A stretch of DNA of 50,429 nucleotides from Candidatus Nanopelagicaceae bacterium. Lineage in GTDB: Bacteria > Actinomycetota > Actinomycetes > Nanopelagicales > Nanopelagicaceae. Position numbers and translations under genes: made by a program. The first letter of the stretch is position 1, and each line of letters starts with the position of its first letter. Below, piece by piece: positions 28,384 to 38,117 of this stretch. The stretch lies in assembly GCA_947454735.1 (NCBI GenBank), contig CANGLK010000007.1:1-50429 (forward strand). Direction: 5' to 3'. The notes under the pieces were generated by a model. It made no database searches, was not told the DNA's origin, and was given only the letters and a program-made list of their open reading frames with translations.

Positions 28384-29835
28384 ATGTTTGATGCACTCTC
28401 TTCAAAAATCTCTGGGGTCTTCGGCTCTCTACGTAACCGAGGCAAGCTCTCCACCGGCGATATCGAAAATACCGCGGCAGAGATTCGCCAGGCGCTCCTT
28501 GAGGCAGATGTTGCACTCCCGGTAGTAGATCAATTTATTGAAAAGGTTCGCACTGGCTCACTAGAACTCTTGCCGACGCTGCAATCTGGCGTCAACCAAG
28601 CACAGGCAATATTTGAGTTAGTAAATAAGGAACTTACCGAGATCCTCGGTGGCGGTGCACGTCGCGTTCGCTATGCCAAGAATCCACCAACTGTCATCAT
28701 GCTCGCCGGTCTTCAAGGTGCAGGTAAGACGACCTTGGCCGCAAAACTTGCAAAGTTCTATAAGGATCAAGGCGATACACCAATTCTTGTTGCTTCAGAT
28801 TTACAGCGCCCCAATGCAGTCAAGCAATTGCAAGTTGTCGGTGAATCTGTAGGCGTTCCGGTCTTTGCGCCAGAACCAGGCAATGGCGTTGGCAATCCAG
28901 TTCAAGTAGCGCGTGATGGTGTGGCATTTGCAAAGTCAAAGCTTCATAATATGGTCATCGTCGATACTGCGGGTCGCCTCGGCGTTGATGAAGATTTAAT
29001 GATGGAAGCATCTGCGATTCGCGATGCAATCAATCCTAATGAAATTCTCTTTGTCGTTGATGCGATGATCGGTCAAGATGCAGTTCGAACCGCAGAAGCA
29101 TTCCGCGATGGAGTTGGTTTTGATGGCGTTGTCCTCACCAAGCTCGACGGAGATGCTCGTGGTGGTGCAGCTCTTTCCATTGCATCCCTTACCGGACGCC
29201 CAATCATGTTCGTCTCTACCGGTGAGAAGATTGCAGATTTCGATATCTTCTATCCAGAGCGGATGGCCTCACGAATCCTTGGAATGGGCGATGTAGCAAC
29301 CCTTGCCGAACAAGCGCAGAAGGCCTTCAACCCAGATACAACGAAGAAACTTGAAGAGAAGTTTGCAAGCGGTGAAGATTTCACACTCGAAGATTTCCTC
29401 GAACAGATTGAGGCGATGTCGAAGATGGGCAATATGGGCAAGCTCCTTGGAATGTTGCCTGGTGCCGGTGCTATGAAGAAACAGATCGATAACTTTGATG
29501 AATCAGAGATCACGCGTACCAAGGCGATCGTTCAATCGATGACCCCTGCCGAACGTCGCGACCTCAAGCTCCTCAACGGCTCACGAAGAGCGCGTATTGC
29601 AACCGGCTCTGGCCGCGCCGTATCTGATGTCAATAAGCTGGTCGAGAAGTTCACCGCTGCCCAGAAGATGATGAAGCAGCTCCGTGGGGGCAAAGGTCCT
29701 GCTCTACCTCCTGGAATGGCCCTTCCGCCCGGAATGCCCTTGCCCGCCATGGGTGGAGCTCCCAAGATGGGACAGATGCCACCTAAGAAGAAGTCTCGCT
29801 CAGGTAACCCAGCAAAACGAGCCCTCGAGAGCTGA
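28384..29835 (+). CDS. ffh: Signal recognition particle protein Ffh (SRP54)
   Basis: Ffh binds signal sequences at the ribosome and 4.5S RNA, and delivers them to FtsY. The 483-residue protein has N and G domains (GLQGAGKTT about 109-117, DTAGR, TKLDGDARGG) and a methionine-rich M domain from about 300, with a proline/methionine/glycine tail (PPGMALPPGMPLP). The 4.5S RNA is not in this window. ATG 28384 is preceded by TAGTCT at 28369-28374, 9 nt upstream, a looser match to the leaderless pattern. The preceding glnD stop lies in this box. Confidence 0.95.
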   Translation: MFDALSSKISGVFGSLRNRGKLSTGDIENTAAEIRQALLEADVALPVVDQFIEKVRTGSLELLPTLQSGVNQAQAIFELVNKELTEILGGGARRVRYAKNPPTVIMLAGLQGAGKTTLAAKLAKFYKDQGDTPILVASDLQRPNAVKQLQVVGESVGVPVFAPEPGNGVGNPVQVARDGVAFAKSKLHNMVIVDTAGRLGVDEDLMMEASAIRDAINPNEILFVVDAMIGQDAVRTAEAFRDGVGFDGVVLTKLDGDARGGAALSIASLTGRPIMFVSTGEKIADFDIFYPERMASRILGMGDVATLAEQAQKAFNPDTTKKLEEKFASGEDFTLEDFLEQIEAMSKMGNMGKLLGMLPGAGAMKKQIDNFDESEITRTKAIVQSMTPAERRDLKLLNGSRRARIATGSGRAVSDVNKLVEKFTAAQKMMKQLRGGKGPALPPGMALPPGMPLPAMGGAPKMGQMPPKKKSRSGNPAKRALES

Positions 29836-29995
29836 TCGGCCGATTTCCGAATAGAGGCGCTGGCTGGCAGAATAAGCAACCTGTTGAAGGGCCCTCTACC
29901 CCTGAAAACATCCAAATCCGCCGTCGGATGAGCGCAGTTACGCACCCCGCTGTAACGAGTTCACTCTGACACACTTTTTTAGGAGCACCACCACT

Positions 29996-30556
29996 TTGTC
30001 TACAAAGATTCGTTTAATGCGTTTTGGAAAGATCCGTACACCGTACTACCGCATCGTGGTTACAGATTCACGTAAGGCGCGTAACGGTCTCTCAATTGAA
30101 GAGATCGGTCGCTACGTACCAGGACAAGAGCCATCAATCATTCAGGTGAACTCTGAGCGCGCTCTCTACTGGCTCGGCGTAGGCGCACAGCCAACTGAAG
30201 CTGTAACAGCACTTCTTAAGGTGACTGGTGATTGGCAGAAGTTCAAGGGTCTTCCAGGAACAGAAGGAACACTTAAGTTTGCAGCACCAAAGCCAGCTAA
30301 GAGCATTGCATACGAGGCAGCTGTTAAGGCGGCAGCATCAGAGCCTGCAGAGGGTGCAACAACTCTTAAGAAGAAGGCACAGGAGAAGCTTGCTGCTAAG
30401 TCAGCACCAGCTGTAGAGGAAGCACCAGTGTCCGAGCCAGAGACAGTCGCCGAGGTGGCAGAGGTTCCAGCTGAAGTTGTAGAAACAGAAGCTGCGGTTG
30501 AAGCGGTAGTAGAGACACCCGCTGAGGCACCTGCAGAAGAAGAAGCTACAGAATAA
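29996..30556 (+). CDS. rpsP: 30S ribosomal protein bS16 with long acidic extension
   Basis: The first about 85 residues are bS16 ([28 protein letters not shown]), a small-subunit assembly protein. A further about 100 residues are a lysine/alanine segment and then an alanine/valine/glutamate-rich tail ([16 protein letters not shown] and onward), an extension known in actinobacterial bS16. The start is TTG 29996, with AGGAG 10 nt upstream. The KH gene begins 2 nt after the stop. Confidence 0.93.
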   Translation: MSTKIRLMRFGKIRTPYYRIVVTDSRKARNGLSIEEIGRYVPGQEPSIIQVNSERALYWLGVGAQPTEAVTALLKVTGDWQKFKGLPGTEGTLKFAAPKPAKSIAYEAAVKAAASEPAEGATTLKKKAQEKLAAKSAPAVEEAPVSEPETVAEVAEVPAEVVETEAAVEAVVETPAEAPAEEEATE

Positions 30557-30558
30557 TT

Positions 30559-30798
30559 ATGATTGACGAAGCTCTCGAGCACCTCGTTAAGGGAATCGTA
30601 GATAACCCTGACGATGTAAACGTTAAGGAGAAGAACGGTCGTCGTGGGGCAACTCTCGAAGTCCGCGTTAATCCTGAAGATATCGGTAAGGTCATTGGTC
30701 GTAACGGTCGTACAGCAAAGGCGCTTCGCACAGTCGTAAGCGCGCTCGCTGGACGTTCTGTACGCGTTGATCTCATCGATACCGACGAACTTCGCTAA
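30559..30798 (+). CDS. khpA: KH-domain RNA-binding protein (KhpA/YlqC)
   Basis: A 79-residue single KH domain with the nucleic-acid loop GRNGRTAK (in IGKVIGRNGRTAKALRTVV). In streptococci KhpA with KhpB affects cell division and binds RNA. Here, as in most actinobacteria and firmicutes, it is set between rpsP and rimM. Its N-terminus DEALEHLVKGIVDNPDDV is characteristic. Coupled to rpsP by a 2-nt spacer. Confidence 0.92.
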   Translation: MIDEALEHLVKGIVDNPDDVNVKEKNGRRGATLEVRVNPEDIGKVIGRNGRTAKALRTVVSALAGRSVRVDLIDTDELR

Positions 30799-30831
30799 TC
30801 CTAGAATTAATTTCAAAGGAATAGGTACGTC

Positions 30832-31332
30832 ATGCGCCTCAATGTAGGACGTATCGGTAAAGCCCACGGAATTCTCGGTGAGGCAACTATCGAAGTGCGA
30901 ACAGATGAAGCGGAAGATCGTTTCGCACTCGGTGCACATTTAGAGACAGATAGCCACGGTGTTCTCACCGTGGCTTCTGCTCGTGTACACAATGGAATCT
31001 TGCTCCTTGGCTTTGAGGGCATTGAAAATCGCAACCAGGTAGAAGAGCTTCGTAACGAGCTCCTCTATACAGATGTTGATATCGATGCACCTGGCTTTGA
31101 TGAGGATGACTATCACGTCCTTCAGCTCATTGGGTGCATTGCCTATCTTGAAGATGGCTCTGAATTTGGCCCAGTTACCGAAGTGCTCAATCTTCCAGGA
31201 CAAGATGTATTGGTCATCAAGGCTGCAAGTGGAGAGGTCATGATTCCCTTTGTCTTGCAGCTAGTGCCAGAGGTCGATGTTCGCAATAAGCGTATGGTTG
31301 TTATTCCGCCCGTGATTTCAGGATCAATCTAA
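30832..31332 (+). CDS. rimM: 16S rRNA-processing protein RimM
   Basis: RimM aids maturation of the 30S head. The 166-residue protein has the N-terminal [21 protein letters not shown] beta-barrel and a C-terminal PRC-barrel ([19 protein letters not shown]). AAAGGA precedes ATG 30832. The stop overlaps trmD by one base (TAATG), which fixes an rpsP-khpA-rimM-trmD operon. Confidence 0.95.
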   Translation: MRLNVGRIGKAHGILGEATIEVRTDEAEDRFALGAHLETDSHGVLTVASARVHNGILLLGFEGIENRNQVEELRNELLYTDVDIDAPGFDEDDYHVLQLIGCIAYLEDGSEFGPVTEVLNLPGQDVLVIKAASGEVMIPFVLQLVPEVDVRNKRMVVIPPVISGSI

Positions 31333-32015
31333 TGAAGATAGATGTCATCTCAATCTTTCCTGAGTATCTATCTCCACTTAATCTCTCACTCCTCGGAAAA
31401 GCACAGAACGCAGGTCTTGTAGACATCCAAGTGCACAACCTTCGCGACCATGCTGTCGGCGTTCATGGCTCCGTTGATGATACCCCTTATGGTGGCGGTG
31501 CAGGAATGGTGATGTCACCTGAGGTCTGGGCTAAAGCACTTGATCCATTGGTGGTTGATGACACCGATCTCATCATCCTGACACCGGCAGGAAAGCAATT
31601 CACACAACCTGTAGCTCAAGAAATTTCTTCACACTCGCACTTAATTTTTGCCTGCGGTCGCTATGAAGGAATTGATGATCGCATTCGCCAGTATTACTCA
31701 CAAGCAGAGTTCGAATCCCGCAACATACGCGTGCATGAATACTCGATTGGTGATTACGTTCTTGGCGGGGGAGAGGTAGCTTCAATGGTCATGATTGAGG
31801 CAATCACACGTTTAATCCCCGGAGTTCTGGGAAATCCAGATTCACTTGCAGAAGAGTCACATAACAGCGAGGGTTATCTCGAATATCCAAACTTTACTAA
31901 GCCGGCACAGTGGCGCGGAATCGATGTTCCCGAGATTCTCTTAAGTGGAAATCATGCTGCAATCGCTAAGTGGCGTGCAGAGCAGGCACAACTTCGCGCA
32001 CAGAAGAATCGATAA
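31332..32015 (+). CDS. trmD: tRNA (guanine37-N1)-methyltransferase
   Basis: TrmD makes m1G37 in tRNA, preventing +1 frameshifts. The 227-residue SPOUT enzyme shows [28 protein letters not shown], the trefoil-knot SAM pocket ([21 protein letters not shown]) and [15 protein letters not shown]. rplS, which normally follows trmD, is absent; instead the GTG of miaB starts 2 nt after the stop. Confidence 0.96.
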   Translation: MKIDVISIFPEYLSPLNLSLLGKAQNAGLVDIQVHNLRDHAVGVHGSVDDTPYGGGAGMVMSPEVWAKALDPLVVDDTDLIILTPAGKQFTQPVAQEISSHSHLIFACGRYEGIDDRIRQYYSQAEFESRNIRVHEYSIGDYVLGGGEVASMVMIEAITRLIPGVLGNPDSLAEESHNSEGYLEYPNFTKPAQWRGIDVPEILLSGNHAAIAKWRAEQAQLRAQKNR

Positions 32016-32017
32016 CC

Positions 32018-33442
32018 GTGGCCCGTACCTATCTCGTTGAGACCTACGGATGCCAGATGAATGTTCACGACTCTGAACGCATTGCAGGGCTATTGGATGC
32101 AGCAGGACATGTACCGGTCGCGCAAGGTGAGCAGGCAGATATCGTTGTCTTTAATACATGTGCCGTTCGCGAGAATGCAGATAATAAACTTTATGGAAAT
32201 CTTAGTTTCTTAGCGCCGATCAAGAAGGCCAACCCTTCACTTCAAATTGCTGTAGGTGGATGCCTAGCTCAGAAAGATCAGGCGACAATCCTCAAGAAGG
32301 CGCCCTATGTTGATGTGGTCTTCGGAACCCATAACGTTGGATCTCTCCCAGTCTTGTTAGAACGTGCTCGCATTGAAGATGAGTCACAGATCGAGATTCT
32401 TGAGGCACTTGAACATTTCCCTTCAACTCTTCCCGCTCGTCGATTCTCATCGTTTACATCGTGGGTCTCGATCTCAGTCGGATGTAATAACACCTGCACC
32501 TTCTGCATCGTCCCAGCGCTACGTGGTCCGGAAAAAGATCGCGAACCAGAGGATGTCATTGCCGAGGTAAAGGCCCTTGTTGCTCAAGGCGTCATCGAGA
32601 TTACCCTTCTCGGGCAGAACGTCAACGCTTATGGTGTTGAGGCTGGTAAGAAGGGCGCTTTCGCCCAGCTACTTCGTGATGTTGGCGCTGTCGAAGGTTT
32701 AGAGCGAATTCGATTTATGTCTCCTCATCCTCGAGATTTCACCGATGATGTTATTGAAGCGATGGTGGAGACACCTAATGTCATGCCGCATCTTCATATG
32801 CCGCTGCAATCGGGTTCTGACTCAATCTTGCAGGCGATGCGACGTTCTTATCGAAGTGAGAAGTACCTCGGAATCCTTGATCGAGTTCGCACCGCACTTC
32901 CACACGCAATGATTACTACAGATATCATCGTTGGATTTCCCGGTGAAAGTGAAGAAGATTTCCAGGCAACAATGGATCTTGCATCAAAGGCAGAGTTCGC
33001 AGCTGCCTACACCTATAAATATTCAATACGTCCAGGCACTCCCGCCGGTGTTATGCCGAACCAAATCGATGAGGATGTCGTGGGAGAGCGATACACGCGT
33101 CTCCATGAGCACTTACAGAAAATTTCCCTTTCTATTAATCTACGCGCGATCGGCCAAACGCACCGAGTAATGGTCAATGAAATTGAAGGACGTCGCGATG
33201 GAGATCGTGGCCGCATCACTGGTCGATCAGAAGATTTCCGCCTAGTGCACTTCGAGCCAATCGAAGGAGCGCGTCCAGGAGATTTCGTTGATGTTGAGAT
33301 TACAGAGGCATCAGCGCATTACCTGATTGGTAATCCACTTCAGGAAATTTCTACTCGAGGCGGAGATGCTTTTGAAGCTCGAAATCGCGAGAGCACAGGA
33401 CCTGCACTAACGATGCTCGGAATTCCAACGGTTAAGAAGTAA
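32018..33442 (+). CDS. miaB: tRNA-2-methylthio-N6-dimethylallyladenosine synthase
   Basis: MiaB is a radical-SAM enzyme that adds a methylthio group to i6A37 of tRNAs. N-terminal cluster cysteines are C12, C48 and C82; the radical SAM motif is C156-X3-C160-X2-C163. A TRAM domain ends the 474-residue protein. GTG 32018 ([15 protein letters not shown]) is the family N-terminus; longer in-frame starts lie inside trmD. miaA, which makes its substrate, follows after 2 nt. Confidence 0.95.
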   Translation: MARTYLVETYGCQMNVHDSERIAGLLDAAGHVPVAQGEQADIVVFNTCAVRENADNKLYGNLSFLAPIKKANPSLQIAVGGCLAQKDQATILKKAPYVDVVFGTHNVGSLPVLLERARIEDESQIEILEALEHFPSTLPARRFSSFTSWVSISVGCNNTCTFCIVPALRGPEKDREPEDVIAEVKALVAQGVIEITLLGQNVNAYGVEAGKKGAFAQLLRDVGAVEGLERIRFMSPHPRDFTDDVIEAMVETPNVMPHLHMPLQSGSDSILQAMRRSYRSEKYLGILDRVRTALPHAMITTDIIVGFPGESEEDFQATMDLASKAEFAAAYTYKYSIRPGTPAGVMPNQIDEDVVGERYTRLHEHLQKISLSINLRAIGQTHRVMVNEIEGRRDGDRGRITGRSEDFRLVHFEPIEGARPGDFVDVEITEASAHYLIGNPLQEISTRGGDAFEARNRESTGPALTMLGIPTVKK

Positions 33443-33444
33443 GT

Positions 33445-34350
33445 ATGTCTTCGCCTGTCATCATTATCTGCGGTCCCACTGCAACTGGTAAGAGCGATCT
33501 CGCCCTCGAAGTTGCCGAATTAATTGATGGTGAGATTATCAACGCCGACTCGATGCAGCTATATAAAGGTATGGATATTGGAACTGCAAAGCTCTCTGTC
33601 GATGAACGCAATGGGATTCCTCACCATCTCCTCGATATTCTCACGGTAGAAGAAGATGCTTCGGTAGCCCAATATCAAGCGCTGGCTCGTGCTGCTGTTG
33701 ATGAGATTCGAACTCGCAATAAGGCGGCGATTATCGTCGGTGGGACCGGTCTCTACATTAAATCGATTATTGATGAGATGAACTTCCCAGAGACAGATCC
33801 CGAACTTCGCAAGAAGTTGGAGAGTGAGGCTGAGCTCTTAGGTGCTGCCGAGCTTTATTCACGACTTCGATTATTAGATCCTGAAGCGGCAGCTGCAATT
33901 GAACCGGCAAATACCAGGCGCATTATTCGTGCGCTTGAAGTTATTGAAGTTACCGGGCAGCCCTACTCTGCAAATCTTCCAAGTGACACAAGTCTTCGAT
34001 ATCCGGATGCTCTTCATATTGGTCTAGCGATGGAGCGTTCATCATTGGCGCCACGTATTGAAGCTCGTGTTCATCGAATGTGGCAGAGCGGCTTGGTTGC
34101 CGAGGTTGATTCCTTGATTGAGGCAGGCCTACTCAGAGGCAGTACCGCTCAGAGAGCTATTGGATATGCCCAGGTAATCGCAATGAGAAATGGTGAAATT
34201 TCTGAAAGCAAGGCCATTGAAGAGACGATTGTCGCCACTCGTCAATATGTTCGCCGACAAGAGACCTGGTTTAAGCGCGATCCGCGGATTCAATGGATTG
34301 GCGAGGATCAACCACGTCTCGCTTTTATCAATCAGAGACTAAACTCTTAA
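33445..34350 (+). CDS. miaA: tRNA dimethylallyltransferase
   Basis: MiaA prenylates A37 of tRNAs, giving the substrate of MiaB. The 301-residue protein has the P-loop GPTATGKSD (10-18), ADSMQLYKGMDIGTAK, GGTGLYIKS and the C-terminal RQYVRRQETWFKRDPRIQW. The dimethylallyl donor is made from the pathway started by Dxs, encoded later in the window. It sits within the miaB-miaA-dapF-hflX run. Confidence 0.96.
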   Translation: MSSPVIIICGPTATGKSDLALEVAELIDGEIINADSMQLYKGMDIGTAKLSVDERNGIPHHLLDILTVEEDASVAQYQALARAAVDEIRTRNKAAIIVGGTGLYIKSIIDEMNFPETDPELRKKLESEAELLGAAELYSRLRLLDPEAAAAIEPANTRRIIRALEVIEVTGQPYSANLPSDTSLRYPDALHIGLAMERSSLAPRIEARVHRMWQSGLVAEVDSLIEAGLLRGSTAQRAIGYAQVIAMRNGEISESKAIEETIVATRQYVRRQETWFKRDPRIQWIGEDQPRLAFINQRLNS

Positions 34351-34354
34351 CACA

Positions 34355-35164
34355 ATGCAAAAACCAGTAATCGCCACCTATGGCCACGGTACCCATAACG
34401 ATTTTCTTATCTTCTTTGATCCTGATGATCAGCTCATCATCAGCGCCCATCAAGTAGCGGCGCTCTGCGGGGAGGTTACTGGTTTCAATACTGATGGAAT
34501 CATCCGAATCGTCAAAGGCGATGAGGGTAAGTGGTTTATGGATTACCGCAACGCTGATGGCTCGATTGCAGAGATGTGCGGCAATGGAATCCGCGTGATG
34601 GCCCGATACCTTGTCGCAAAAGGTCATCAACGTGAAGGTATCTTTGCAATCGATACACGTGCCGGAATAAAACATCTTCGAGTTCCAGCGGAGGATGACA
34701 TTTCAGTGAATATGGGAAAGGTCTATGACGAATCCGAAGAAGTGAAGGCTTCAGTCAACGGAGCCACTTACTCTGGGTTTAATATCAGCGTTGGAAATCC
34801 ACATGCTGTGGTATTCACGGATGATCTCTCGCAATTAGGTTCACTCGATATTGCACCGACCGTTTCACCCATCGACTCATACCCAGAAGGCGTCAATGTT
34901 GAATTTGTTGAACTCCTGCCAGGAAATGAGGCAAAGATGCGAGTTCACGAGCGCGGAAGTGGCGAAACTCAATCATGTGGAACGGGTACATGTGCAGTCG
35001 CTCTAGCGGCGACGATGAAATCTGGAGGTTCCCTTCCATCTCGATGGGTTATCTATCCACCGGGCGGTCGCTTAGTTGTTGATATCGATGGCCATTCCAA
35101 CGCAACGTTGACCGGACCAGCTGTAATTCTTGAAGATCACGATGTGAGCGCATACTTTCAATGA
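34355..35164 (+). CDS. dapF: Diaminopimelate epimerase
   Basis: DapF interconverts LL- and meso-diaminopimelate for lysine and peptidoglycan. The two catalytic cysteines are C75 (EMCGNGIR) and C208 (QSCGTGTCA). The protein has 269 residues and begins near the miaA stop. Its own stop overlaps the hflX start by 4 nt (ATGA). Confidence 0.95.
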   Translation: MQKPVIATYGHGTHNDFLIFFDPDDQLIISAHQVAALCGEVTGFNTDGIIRIVKGDEGKWFMDYRNADGSIAEMCGNGIRVMARYLVAKGHQREGIFAIDTRAGIKHLRVPAEDDISVNMGKVYDESEEVKASVNGATYSGFNISVGNPHAVVFTDDLSQLGSLDIAPTVSPIDSYPEGVNVEFVELLPGNEAKMRVHERGSGETQSCGTGTCAVALAATMKSGGSLPSRWVIYPPGGRLVVDIDGHSNATLTGPAVILEDHDVSAYFQ

Positions 35165-36630
35165 GTAATGAAGATAACGGTTACGACAAACTCTTTGAAG
35201 ATCTCCTACGGGAGAGTGCGCGAGCAGCTGCTGACTTCGATGCTGACGAAGTAGATGAGGTCGAGTCACAACAAGACCTCTCTGATCGACATGCGCTTCG
35301 CCGCGTTAAGAGCTTCTCTACTGAACTTGAAGATATCTCCGAAGCTGAATACCGCCAGCTCCAGTTAGAGCGAGTTGTTCTTGTGGGAGTCTGGACTGAA
35401 GGCACGGCAGAGATGGCCGATAACTCGCTCGCCGAGTTGAAAGCACTTGCAGAGACTGCAGGATCTGAAGTCCTCGACGGATTGATTCAACGACGGGATA
35501 AGCCAGATCCATCGACATATATTGGTGCAGGAAAGTTAGAAGAACTTCGTGCCATAGTTCGCGGCACAGGTGCCGACACAGTCATTTGCGATGGAGAACT
35601 TTCTCCATCACAACTTCGAACCCTTGAAGATAAGTTGAAGGTTAAGGTCGTCGATCGCACTGCGCTCATTCTCGATATCTTCGCTCAGCATGCGAAGAGT
35701 CGTGAAGGTAAAGCACAGGTAGAGCTCGCGCAGATTGCCTACCTTCTTCCACGACTTCGCGGTTGGGGTGACTCTCTCTCACGTCAGGTGGGTGGTCGCG
35801 CTGCAGCTGGTGCTGGTATCGGTGGACGTGGACCGGGTGAGACAAAGATTGAGACCGACCGTCGTCGTATTCGCGACAAGATGGCAAAACTTCGCCGTGA
35901 AATTACCGAGATGAAAGTTGCTCGCGATACAAAGCGCCAAGAACGTCGTCGCAATAACATTCCATCCGTTGCAATCGCTGGATATACCAATGCCGGAAAA
36001 TCTTCACTTCTCAATGCTCTAACAGGTGCTGGGGTGCTTGTGGAGAATGCGCTATTTGCAACGCTCGATCCAACTGTCCGGAAAGCTCAAACAGCAGAAG
36101 GTCGCGTCTACACTCTCTCCGACACTGTTGGCTTTGTTCGACATTTGCCACATCAACTTGTAGATGCGTTTAAATCGACCCTTGAAGAGGTTTCTGGTGC
36201 TGATCTGATTGTTCACGTTGTGGATGGTTCACACCCTGATCCATTTGAACAAATTCGTGCAGTGCGTCAGGTAATTGATGAAATTGGCGGGGGAGCGATC
36301 CCAGAAATTATTGCGATTAACAAAGTCGATATAGCAGAACCTGAAGTTGTGATGGAGCTCCTTCGTAAAGAGAAGAATAGTTATGCATTCTCGGTCAAGA
36401 GCGGATTCGGCATTGAAGGACTGATCCACGCGATTGAGAAATCGCTCCCGCATCCCAGCGTTGAGATTGACTCTGTCATTCCCTACGACCGTGGGGATTT
36501 GGTCCATGCAATTCATGAAACAGGTGAGATTCTCTTGGAAGAACATCTCGCAGAAGGCACCCATATTCGCGGTTATGTAGATGGGGCCCTGGCGCAATCG
36601 ATTGAACGAGCCACTAAATCTCTTTCATAG
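35161..36630 (+). CDS. hflX: GTPase HflX
   Basis: HflX is a ribosome-associated GTPase that splits stalled or stressed 70S ribosomes. The 489-residue protein has the HflX N-terminal domain (TYIGAGKLEELRAIV), glycine-rich GRAAAGAGIGGRGPGETKIETDRRR, then the GTPase P-loop GYTNAGKSS (274-282), DTVGFVRHLP and NKVD. An acidic N-terminal leader of about 60 residues precedes the domain. Confidence 0.95.
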   Translation: MSNEDNGYDKLFEDLLRESARAAADFDADEVDEVESQQDLSDRHALRRVKSFSTELEDISEAEYRQLQLERVVLVGVWTEGTAEMADNSLAELKALAETAGSEVLDGLIQRRDKPDPSTYIGAGKLEELRAIVRGTGADTVICDGELSPSQLRTLEDKLKVKVVDRTALILDIFAQHAKSREGKAQVELAQIAYLLPRLRGWGDSLSRQVGGRAAAGAGIGGRGPGETKIETDRRRIRDKMAKLRREITEMKVARDTKRQERRRNNIPSVAIAGYTNAGKSSLLNALTGAGVLVENALFATLDPTVRKAQTAEGRVYTLSDTVGFVRHLPHQLVDAFKSTLEEVSGADLIVHVVDGSHPDPFEQIRAVRQVIDEIGGGAIPEIIAINKVDIAEPEVVMELLRKEKNSYAFSVKSGFGIEGLIHAIEKSLPHPSVEIDSVIPYDRGDLVHAIHETGEILLEEHLAEGTHIRGYVDGALAQSIERATKSLS

Positions 36631-36754
36631 CCCGAGAGTGCGGGAATAAACACGACACGCCGGCGGTTCTAACAGGTAATTCCAAGCTTTATACGCGACT
36701 ATTCGCACGCAGGCGCACAGTCTGCACGATTTTGATGAAGGAGAGGTGAGATCA
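36631..36754 (+). promoter_or_regulatory. Spacer upstream of the DUF4193 gene
   Basis: This 124-nt spacer holds short stems (CCCG...CGGG, 36631-36644; GCGA-CTAT-TCGC) and a Shine-Dalgarno GGAGAGG at 36740-36746, 8 nt before GTG 36755. I see no tRNA-like fold and no clear -35/-10 pair; a promoter is presumed because the gene begins a new unit. Confidence 0.35.
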
Positions 36755-37051
36755 GTGGCAACAGATTACGACACACCCCGTAAGACCGATGAGGAATTAC
36801 ACGAGGAGTCTCTCGAAGAACTCAAGGCGAAACGTGCTGATGCACAATCCGGTCAGATCGATGTCGATGAGGCAGAGGCTGCAGAGAATCTCGAGCTACC
36901 AGGAGCAGATCTCTCAGGAGAACAACTAGCAGTACGCGTTGTTCCAAAGCAGGTTGATGAATTTACTTGCTCACAATGCTTCTTGATTCACCACATGACT
37001 CAACTCGCTAAGGGCGAAGGCGCTAAGGCAGTCTGCAAGGATTGCGCTTAA
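36755..37051 (+). CDS. DUF4193 small zinc-ribbon-like protein
   Basis: An actinobacterial conserved protein of 98 residues and unknown function. The first 60 residues are acidic and probably disordered; the C-terminus carries two cysteine pairs, C72/C75 (CSQC) and C94/C97 (CKDC), likely a zinc site. The start is GTG 36755 (MATDYDTPRK) because GGAGAGG lies 8 nt before it; the in-frame GTG 36746 overlaps that ribosome binding site. The stop is shared, as TTAA, with the convergent DUF3093 gene. Confidence 0.9.
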   Translation: MATDYDTPRKTDEELHEESLEELKAKRADAQSGQIDVDEAEAAENLELPGADLSGEQLAVRVVPKQVDEFTCSQCFLIHHMTQLAKGEGAKAVCKDCA

Positions 37052-37491
37052 CTCTTTAAAGCTTGCGCTAACTCTTCTGCTTTACGTGTTGAAATCAGCC
37101 AGTATGGAGTTAGATCACGGGTATCGGTCACTTCTACTTTGAGGCCCTCTGAAATCCAGAACGTTGTCGCAAAGTAAGCGGCAGGATCTGCACCTCGGGT
37201 TCTCTCGAAGCTAAAGTTCTTCTTATCGATAACTTGGGATGTACCGAGATACTTCACGGGGATATGCGCCCGTTGAATTCGCAACTCTCCATCTTCTACG
37301 ATTATTGAAGTCGTAGCAATATAGATAGCTACCAACCCCACAACAATCGCAATGGCAAAGGCGTTGATGGCAGCGGTGTTATCAAAGGCTGCCCAAATTG
37401 CGAGCACGAGCGAGAAGAGCATGAAGTAGATAAATGCAATCAGCCAGAATGGGGGGCGAATCACTTCTTTAAATTCATATCTCTTGCTCAC
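37048..37491 (-). CDS. DUF3093 membrane protein
   Basis: A 147-residue actinobacterial protein of unknown function. Two adjacent transmembrane segments (residues about 13-35 and 40-62, FWLIAFIYFMLFSLVLAIWAAF and AFAIAIVVGLVAIYIATTSIIV) are followed by a soluble domain with the conserved YLISTRKAEELAQAL end. It is regularly found between dut and the DUF4193 gene in Actinobacteria, which supports the family call. Confidence 0.88.
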   Translation of the reverse strand: MSKRYEFKEVIRPPFWLIAFIYFMLFSLVLAIWAAFDNTAAINAFAIAIVVGLVAIYIATTSIIVEDGELRIQRAHIPVKYLGTSQVIDKKNFSFERTRGADPAAYFATTFWISEGLKVEVTDTRDLTPYWLISTRKAEELAQALKS

Positions 37492-37520
37492 GGATATAGG
37501 TTAGTGGGTAACTCATCAAG

Positions 37521-37532
37521 TAGCCTTACCTC
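37521..37532 (+). promoter_or_regulatory. Leaderless promoter of the thioesterase gene (-10 TAGCCT)
   Basis: TAGCCT (37521-37526) followed by 6 nt and ATG 37533, in a 41-nt divergent spacer. Confidence 0.55.
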
Positions 37533-38117
37533 ATGAGCCGTGTAGCGAGTACGACGCCTCCAGAGGGAGCTCTCCTTCCTGAGCGCCATCCGAAATCTCC
37601 TCCGACCGGGTCGCAACTTCCTTCCCACTTTAAACATTGCTTCGGTTGTGGCGATCTCCATCCAACAGGACTTCACCTCACTGCAATTGTTGAAGAAGGC
37701 CTCGAAATCTCTGCTCAATTTACTGTGACTGAAAATCATCAGGGTGCGCCCGGCCTTGCACATGGCGGTTTGCTCTCACTCGCCTTTGATGAAGCGCTCG
37801 GAAAGTTAATGTGGCTACTTCGCGCACCAGCGGTCACGGCACGCTTAGAGACAGACTTTCTCTTGCCTGTGCCAATCGGTACAACCCTCTTTATCTCAGC
37901 TCGTATCGTCGGACAGCAGGGTCGCAAGGTCTACTCAGTTGCTGAAGGTCGCATTGGGGAAGTAGATGGGCCAATTGCCACTCGAGCAGCTTCACTCTTT
38001 GTCATCGTTCCGATGAAGCACTTCCTTGAGAACGCCCCAGCTGAATACATTGCAGCTATTCGTTCGAATCCAGAGCTCATGGCCTTTGTCGATCCAGAAT
38101 TCAATATCAACCCATGA
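37533..38117 (+). CDS. Hotdog-fold thioesterase (PaaI-like)
   Basis: A 194-residue acyl-CoA thioesterase-like protein. The hotdog domain (about residues 35-165) shows HCFGCGDLHPTGL and HQGAPGLAHGGLLSLAFDEALG, the latter carrying the acid/histidine surface of 4HBT enzymes. The substrate is unknown. Its stop overlaps dut by 4 nt, so the two are translated together, although their functions are not obviously linked. Confidence 0.8.
   Translation: MSRVASTTPPEGALLPERHPKSPPTGSQLPSHFKHCFGCGDLHPTGLHLTAIVEEGLEISAQFTVTENHQGAPGLAHGGLLSLAFDEALGKLMWLLRAPAVTARLETDFLLPVPIGTTLFISARIVGQQGRKVYSVAEGRIGEVDGPIATRAASLFVIVPMKHFLENAPAEYIAAIRSNPELMAFVDPEFNINP

Noticed and set aside
29836-29995. Spacer between ffh and rpsP as a site for the 4.5S SRP RNA gene
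   Set aside because: No sequence resembling the conserved SRP domain IV stem; only small imperfect stems are visible.
30166-30939. 257-codon open frame on the minus strand opposite rpsP, khpA and rimM
   Set aside because: Low-complexity serine/alanine sequence created by the rpsP tail codons; the sense genes are clear families.
36631-36754. Possible tRNA or small RNA in the spacer before the DUF4193 gene
   Set aside because: Only short 4-bp stems; no acceptor stem, T-loop consensus or CCA-like end.
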